NCBI GenBank assembly: GCA_964640435.1
Contig: CAZXFJ010000041.1
Location: 1-7,936, forward strand
Source: GWA1-39-11 sp964640435
Lineage (GTDB): Bacteria; Patescibacteriota; Microgenomatia; Levybacterales; GWA1-39-11
Reading direction: 5' to 3'
Length of the DNA stretch: 7,936 nt
A model generated the notes under the pieces. That model saw nothing but the letters and a program-made list of their open reading frames with translations, was not told the origin of the DNA and did no database searches. The position numbers and the translations under genes are program-made. Shown here in pieces: positions 4,058 through 7,936 of the stretch; the first letter of the stretch is position 1; every line of letters begins with the position of its first letter.

Positions 4058-4158
4058 TTGACAATTGCTTACGTTTATTACTAAACTAAATTGTCAATCA
4101 GCAGTGGGAAACCTCCCATTTTTTCTTGCTGATTGAGTGGGAGGTTTTCTATTCCTCC
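4058..4158 (-). promoter_or_regulatory. competing hairpins upstream of the lysis genes
   Basis: Four pairings can form in this leader. (a) GGAGG/CCTCC uses 4154-4158 with 4140-4144. (b) AAACCTCCCA/TGGGAGGTTT uses 4138-4147 with 4109-4118 (10 bp). (c) CAATCAGCA/TGCTGATTG uses 4095-4103 with 4127-4135 (9 bp) and encloses TGGGA/TCCCA (4105-4109, 4114-4118). (d) TTGACAATT/AATTGTCAA uses 4058-4066 with 4089-4097 (9 bp). Sets a+c and b+d exclude each other, as in an attenuator. On the + strand the TGGGA hairpin is followed by TTTTTT (4119-4124), a good rightward intrinsic terminator. No U-tract follows on the - strand, so a role there would be in translation or RNA processing rather than simple termination. 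Confidence 0.5.
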
Positions 4159-4199
4159 AATTCTCCTTCCAATATGTCAGTATCACGAAATATGTTCAT
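4149..4199 (-). CDS. 16-residue leader-like ORF
   Basis: ATG at 4199 overlaps the TGA of the LamG gene (ATGA) and opens a frame for MNIFRDTDILEGELEE, ending in TAG at 4149, one base before hairpin b begins. The acidic product has no membrane or domain features. Placement directly before competing hairpins resembles a leader peptide whose translation sets downstream folding. It could also be a chance frame, since 16 codons are easily obtained. The AAGGAG and GGAGG motifs inside it serve no nearby start that I can see. Confidence 0.35.
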   Translation of the reverse strand: MNIFRDTDILEGELEE

Positions 4200-4891
4200 A
4201 GAAAATTAAGTAAAAATCCTGCTCCTGTCGTATCTGAAATTGGTGAATTAAATAAGGTTGTTACTTCTCCTGCAGTAAGTTTTTTATTGAATACTCCTAC
4301 ATCATCTATAATCCATGAAGTTACCTGTCCTCCTGATGGATCAGCTCCTAATGTGAATTTGTTTTGTCCAGCAGTAGAAGATCCAATTGTTGATCCTGCA
4401 ACATCTACTCCATCTACATAAAGTCTTACTGCATTACCTGAAACATCTCGTGTAACGACTATGTGACGAAAGGCTGCAGTTCCAAGAACAATATCATAAG
4501 TAAATGATGTTCCTGCTGCGTCAATCTGTAAACGTCTTGTTCCACCGTTATATAAGTAGTTCATCTGAATATAACGATCTGCTGTAGTTTGAGAGTAAAG
4601 AGCCCATCCAACTTGTGTACCACTTCCAATTTCTGTATTTTGTTTTAACCAAAGTGAGATGGAAAAATCTGAATTACCAGCTATTCCTAAATTACCAGCT
4701 ACTGATAGATATTTATTAGAATTTGAAGAACCTTGATCTGCACCATTGTTAAATCTTGCAGTACCAAAAGTAACTGAATTATTATTCGTTAGAGTATTAG
4801 ACCCTTTTGAATCTGAAGTATCCTCAAGTTTGTAATATGATACAAGATTTGAGTCACTAATTAAATTTGTTCCTGCCAATCCTTTAGCCAT
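4196..4891 (-). CDS. LamG/concanavalin A-like lectin domain protein
   Basis: This 231-residue protein is essentially one LamG-type jelly-roll domain. The N-terminal strand is NLVSYYKLEDTSDSKGSNTL (15-34), followed by DFSISLWLK (75-83), FRHIVVTRD (141-149), VRLYVDGVDV (155-164) and IIDDVGVFNKKLTAGEVTTL (194-213); these are the ordered conserved strands of the family. LamG domains bind glycans or proteins, often with calcium. A short tail (SPISDTTGAGFLLNFL) follows. There is no signal peptide or membrane segment. It begins 2 bases after the tail-fibre gene, so it is most likely a virion appendage or receptor-binding subunit that meets the host surface. Phage use of this fold as an adhesin is known; the target here is unknown. 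Confidence 0.85.
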   Translation of the reverse strand: MAKGLAGTNLISDSNLVSYYKLEDTSDSKGSNTLTNNNSVTFGTARFNNGADQGSSNSNKYLSVAGNLGIAGNSDFSISLWLKQNTEIGSGTQVGWALYSQTTADRYIQMNYLYNGGTRRLQIDAAGTSFTYDIVLGTAAFRHIVVTRDVSGNAVRLYVDGVDVAGSTIGSSTAGQNKFTLGADPSGGQVTSWIIDDVGVFNKKLTAGEVTTLFNSPISDTTGAGFLLNFL

Positions 4892-4893
4892 AG

Positions 4894-5754
4894 TTATAAA
4901 TTAGATCCAACAACTACACCATCAAATTTAGGTAATGTTGCCATACACATAAAGCCGAATATATCTGCTTTACCAACAGTTTGAGTAGGTGTAGGAAGTG
5001 TTTGAGAAGACCATGATAGTGTTGCGTTTGAGTTAAAGAATGTCATAGCAAATGAAGCGGTTGAAGCATATTGAACCCTGAGCATGAATACATCTCCAAG
5101 GGTTGCCATAGTTGGAAGGAATGTACGTGGATTACCATCAGGAACAACTGTTACAAAAAACTTATTATTTACCCTAGGATTAAGAATCATAACTGAAGCG
5201 TCTGTTAAGTATGTAGGTGGTTGATATTGAACTCCTGCTGCTTGCCATGAAGGTAGTGTTGCGTTCATCGAAAGAATTTGTCCATTTGTGCCTTTAGCAA
5301 GCCTTTGAAGTGATGCGCCAGAAGCCCTGTAATACATATCCCCTTGAGCGTCTGAACCTATTACAATATTGGGGGAGGTAATTGTTTGACCAGTTGTTGA
5401 AACAACACCTGCTGAGACCCCAGTTAGAGCATCAATAACACCTTGAGCAAAGGTTACATCGATTACAAATTCAACAACTGCTCCTGTTGAGTGAGCTTGA
5501 TCTGATGAACCACCTACTCCACGAGTAAGTGAAGTTAAAGTTGATCCTGAAGTACCCTGGTAAATTATCCATTCACGAACAGAAACATTTTTAAGGTTTC
5601 CATTAGTATCTATTCTATCTATGACTACAACACCAGGTTTATTCTGAACCCCAGTAACATTATTCAGAGTCATTGAAGATGTTGTGCCTAAATCAAGGTT
5701 TGCATCTAAAGTTTTGTTTAACCCATTTTGTGTAGGCGGATAATACAATGGCAT
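4894..5754 (-). CDS. tail fibre / appendage protein
   Basis: Three parts are visible in this 286-residue protein. Residues 40-100 carry the pattern REWIIYQGTSGSTLTSLTRG then GGSSDQAHSTGAVVEFV, common in phage tail and baseplate proteins. Residues 125-176 hold GDMYYRASGASLQRLAKGTN then GQILSMNATLPSWQA, a module that recurs in fibres and adhesins. Residues 180-286 form a beta-rich C-terminal domain ending KADIFGFMCMATLPKFDGVV, typical of distal fibre tips. The composition is rich in Ser, Thr, Gly and Val with very few charges, as for extended virion proteins. No ribosome site is seen before the ATG. It follows the zinc-ribbon gene by about 50 bases and precedes the LamG gene by 2 bases; the two probably act together in host attachment. 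Confidence 0.82.
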   Translation of the reverse strand: MPLYYPPTQNGLNKTLDANLDLGTTSSMTLNNVTGVQNKPGVVVIDRIDTNGNLKNVSVREWIIYQGTSGSTLTSLTRGVGGSSDQAHSTGAVVEFVIDVTFAQGVIDALTGVSAGVVSTTGQTITSPNIVIGSDAQGDMYYRASGASLQRLAKGTNGQILSMNATLPSWQAAGVQYQPPTYLTDASVMILNPRVNNKFFVTVVPDGNPRTFLPTMATLGDVFMLRVQYASTASFAMTFFNSNATLSWSSQTLPTPTQTVGKADIFGFMCMATLPKFDGVVVGSNL

Positions 5755-5805
5755 AAGCTGATATTAAAAGTAGCTTCAAGAGGTTTGCAATATTAGAAGA
5801 TTTTA

Positions 5806-5925
5806 TTAATTTTTATGTCCATTAATACAATATTGTTTTTTCCAAGAGTACGGAGGTTCCAGTTTTGCTCCACATGTGCTACATCTGTTTAAAATAAGCC
5901 AAATTATTTTCCACAACAGTCTCAT
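5806..5925 (-). CDS. 39-residue zinc-ribbon microprotein
   Basis: A frame from ATG at 5925 to TAA at 5806 gives a protein starting MRLLWKIIWLILNRCSTCGA and ending KLEPPYSWKKQYCINGHKN. It has C15-x-x-C18, then C33 and H37, a C2-C/H zinc-knuckle pattern that recurs in small phage proteins, with a short hydrophobic start (LLWKIIWLIL) that could touch the membrane. No ribosome site is obvious. It fills the gap between the virion protein and the tail fibre. The cysteine spacing and G-H-K end argue for a real gene. Role unknown: perhaps structural or nucleic-acid binding. Confidence 0.7.
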   Translation of the reverse strand: MRLLWKIIWLILNRCSTCGAKLEPPYSWKKQYCINGHKN

Positions 5926-5956
5926 AAGATTATTCTAGCATCGAATTGCTTAATTA

Positions 5957-7936
5957 CTATACGTTAAATTTAATTTTTGCTTTAAAATTAGGCACTGTTG
6001 GTACACTCATATTAGGCGTGAATGGTGTTTCAAAAGATACTTTAGGCATTTTTAACTTAGGTGGAGTGCTTGCTTTAACTCTAGTTACATTTTTATAACT
6101 TGGCATTTTGATTTTAGTTCCTGTAGGTTTCTTTTGCAGGCTTATTTTTCTACCTTTTCCCTCTGATACTCTATTTAGATTTTGTCCTTGTTTATCTATT
6201 TTAATCTTCTTAAGAGCATTTCTCTCCTCTTTTGAAATAAGATCCTTGTCGTATAGATTCTCAATGACTCCATCTGAGGCGAATTGATTATTAGTGACAC
6301 TTTCTACCCTTCCAGCAACTAACTCGTTAATTAGGGTATTGTGGTCGTAATTTTGGCCTAATATATATTGAGTCTTAATATCATTTGATTTGCCAGCTTT
6401 ATATGCGTATTGAATATCCTCTGTATTCACACCTAAAGTGTCGTAAGCCTTCTTTTTAAGAGCTTGTGGAATATCTTTATTTCCATATACAGAAACAGCT
6501 TTTGATACATTCCAGTTTGAATTAGTATAAGCATCTATTCCCTCACCCTTAGTTGGAGGGTTAAGATCAAGAGTAGACACATTGCCATTGGAGTTTTTAT
6601 ATGCATAAGATCCATTAGAAAGCTGTTTTATTCCTCCGTGGAGCTCTACATCTAACTTTGCTTGGTCGTCTTTTATTTTTTTAGCAAAGTCATTCTTAGG
6701 TGTTTCTGTGGCAGCTGAAGCTGATTGAGGACCAAAATAGCTTTGTTTTTTAACTTCCTGCTCTTGTTGCTTTATTAATTTATTTATCTCGTTCATACCT
6801 GCATCCATGGGTATATTTCCATATTTAATACCTGTTTTTATATCCTGTATTTTATTTGTAATATCATTTAACTTATATGAATCAATTTGTGTTTGTTCAT
6901 CCTGTGATCTAGTCTCACCCTGTAAAAATCTTCTGATAATAGGTGTTTGATTAACATCTGAGCCTGAATAGTTATCTTTATTTGCAAATGGTTGACTCAG
7001 CTGCTCTCCTATTCGTGCTATTCCAGTACCATATCCTCTAACTAGATTTTGAATCATATTTGGAGACTGATTTGTTTTTTGGCCTAACCAGTTATATATG
7101 GCAGGTGTGCTTTTACTTGTTTGATATTCTTTTGGATAATTCTTTTTTGACTCGGCAACTATTGGTCTTTGATAAAAGAAATTATAGTTTGCTGCGTTTT
7201 CAACAGGAGGTCTAATTGCAGTTGGTATTACATCTCCAATATTTGAAACAGGGCTGAAAGCAGATAAAACAGTGCCTAAAGATGCACCTACATCTCCACC
7301 TTTACCTTCAGCATATTTCATAAAAGCTTCAATTGGGTTACCCAATTTTCCTACTTCTCCTTTTGGAATAGTTATATATTGTGCTCCTCCTAATCCCGAA
7401 ATAGGTTTATCAGACAACATTATGACAAAATTATTGTCTTTTACATATTGTGGTACAACTCTCTCATCATTATATGAAGGGAACTGTCTATTCCATGCAT
7501 AAGTAGCAATTGCAGGAGACACAGATATTAAACCTAACCTTACTGCTGCTGTTGGATCATTCTTTACGCTTCTAACCAAACGATCAACTCCCTGAGCTCT
7601 AGCATTTAAGAATGCAAAAATTGCGTTTAAGGATTGTGTCTTTGAGCCCCTACGTGCAAAATTGACTGTTCCTTCCTGTGCGGCATATGCAGCATCTTTA
7701 AGCGCATCTTCTCGAGCTATGCCCTTCTTTAAGGAATCCTTTAGCCCTTTCTGAAAAGAAGCTATTCTCGTGGGTTGTTCTGAATATTGACCCAATGCTT
7801 CAAGTAAACCATATAATTTACTTGGCTTAGTGACTTGTATACCTTTATTTAGTGCTCCTTTAGCAGCAAGTTCCGAAACTGTTTTTTTTAAATATGGTCT
7901 ATCTAGTGAGATTCGTGATGTCATACCTCCCGACTT
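5957..7936 (-). CDS. large polyvalent virion protein with LPD38-like segment (partial, N-terminus off window)
   Basis: The frame is open to the right edge: four in-frame codons (K-S-G-G) precede the first ATG (7924). That ATG has GGGAGG only one base away, too close for a normal start, so I treat this as the C-terminal 659 residues of a longer protein. Numbering from that ATG, residues 53-121 show the conserved pattern RIASFQKGLKDSLKKG, then EDALKDAAYAAQEGTVNFA and RRGSKTQSLNAIFAFLNARA followed by QGVDRL. This matches the large polyvalent protein-associated domain 38 found in giant phage ejection or internal virion proteins, which carry enzymes into the host with the DNA. The rest is low in recognisable domains: a charged helical region (about 350-400), an alternating repeat-poor middle, and a Lys/Pro-rich C-terminal tail (610-655, e.g. 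PKVSFETPFTPNMSVPTVPN). It is first in the visible operon. Confidence 0.7.
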   Translation of the reverse strand, partial: KSGGMTSRISLDRPYLKKTVSELAAKGALNKGIQVTKPSKLYGLLEALGQYSEQPTRIASFQKGLKDSLKKGIAREDALKDAAYAAQEGTVNFARRGSKTQSLNAIFAFLNARAQGVDRLVRSVKNDPTAAVRLGLISVSPAIATYAWNRQFPSYNDERVVPQYVKDNNFVIMLSDKPISGLGGAQYITIPKGEVGKLGNPIEAFMKYAEGKGGDVGASLGTVLSAFSPVSNIGDVIPTAIRPPVENAANYNFFYQRPIVAESKKNYPKEYQTSKSTPAIYNWLGQKTNQSPNMIQNLVRGYGTGIARIGEQLSQPFANKDNYSGSDVNQTPIIRRFLQGETRSQDEQTQIDSYKLNDITNKIQDIKTGIKYGNIPMDAGMNEINKLIKQQEQEVKKQSYFGPQSASAATETPKNDFAKKIKDDQAKLDVELHGGIKQLSNGSYAYKNSNGNVSTLDLNPPTKGEGIDAYTNSNWNVSKAVSVYGNKDIPQALKKKAYDTLGVNTEDIQYAYKAGKSNDIKTQYILGQNYDHNTLINELVAGRVESVTNNQFASDGVIENLYDKDLISKEERNALKKIKIDKQGQNLNRVSEGKGRKISLQKKPTGTKIKMPSYKNVTRVKASTPPKLKMPKVSFETPFTPNMSVPTVPNFKAKIKFNV

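Noticed and set aside
4058..4087. + strand promoter TTGACA (4058) with TAAACT (4082)
   Set aside because: The -10 is poor, and a start there would run straight into the terminator-like hairpin; TTGACA is explained as an arm of an inverted repeat.
4095..4147. H-type pseudoknot from the crossing stems 4095-4103/4127-4135 and 4109-4118/4138-4147
   Set aside because: Only two bases (4136-4137) would have to span a 9-bp stem, which is sterically unlikely; alternative hairpins explain the repeats better.
3898..4421. + strand ORFs at 3898-4089 and 4137-4421
   Set aside because: They lie antisense to the XhlA-like and LamG genes, which have clear domain patterns; the + strand products show none.
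7272..7502. + strand ORF of 76 codons
   Set aside because: Antisense shadow of the LPD38-like protein; no ribosome site or recognisable domain.
1..7936. Recoded UGA or other alternative genetic code
   Set aside because: TGA ends several genes in tight ATGA overlaps, frames are intact under the standard code, and the tRNA anticodon is CCA rather than UCA.
1..7936. CRISPR arrays or insertion sequences
   Set aside because: No regularly spaced direct repeats and no transposase frame or terminal repeats with a target duplication were seen.

Overview
The window is a stretch of a temperate tailed-phage genome (dsDNA, AT-rich, roughly 35-37% G+C by eye). A short lysogeny module on the + strand meets the end of a long late operon on the - strand. 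TGA, TAA and TAG all work as stops, several of them in ATGA or TAATG overlaps, so the standard/bacterial code 11 fits. The host is unresolved. The M23 lysin, XhlA-like protein, Excalibur protein and GGAGG ribosome sites suit a Gram-positive-type or Patescibacteria-like host, but nothing proves it.

Left side, + strand. Positions 1-92 hold the last codons of a LexA/S24-type repressor. They are followed by a 128-base gap with possible regulatory pairings and then a tyrosine recombinase (221-1288).

Positions 1266-1690 are the most interesting part. A consensus sigma70 promoter (TTGACA, 18-base spacer, TATAAT) sits across the integrase stop codon. It fires into about 390 bases without a convincing ORF that are packed with hairpins. 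At the centre is a complete tRNA cloverleaf (1504-1585, anticodon CCA). Its acceptor stem continues outward into a rod formed by 1470-1503 and 1585-1617, in which six non-Watson-Crick pairs are G-U wobbles readable only in + strand RNA. A weak terminator-like hairpin closes the unit. I read this as a phage-encoded structured non-coding RNA with a tRNA domain embedded in it; I cannot assign it to a known family.

Right side, - strand, in transcription order (right to left): the C-terminal part of a large polyvalent virion protein with an LPD38-like segment (5957-7936); a 39-residue zinc-ribbon microprotein (5806-5925); a tail-fibre/appendage protein (4894-5754); a LamG lectin-like protein (4196-4891); a 16-codon leader-like ORF followed by mutually exclusive hairpins (4058-4199); a lysis region with an XhlA-like coiled-coil/membrane protein, an Excalibur membrane protein and an M23 endopeptidase; four small genes, the last of them a two-helix holin; and two more small genes of unknown function. 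Most of these genes overlap or are separated by 2-10 bases, which indicates one operon with coupled translation.

The order lysis genes - (attachment region?) - integrase - repressor is the usual arrangement of a circular or virion-form temperate phage. In an integrated prophage of ordinary layout the lysis and integrase ends would be split by host DNA. The convergent gap with the tRNA-bearing RNA is therefore also the expected place for attP.
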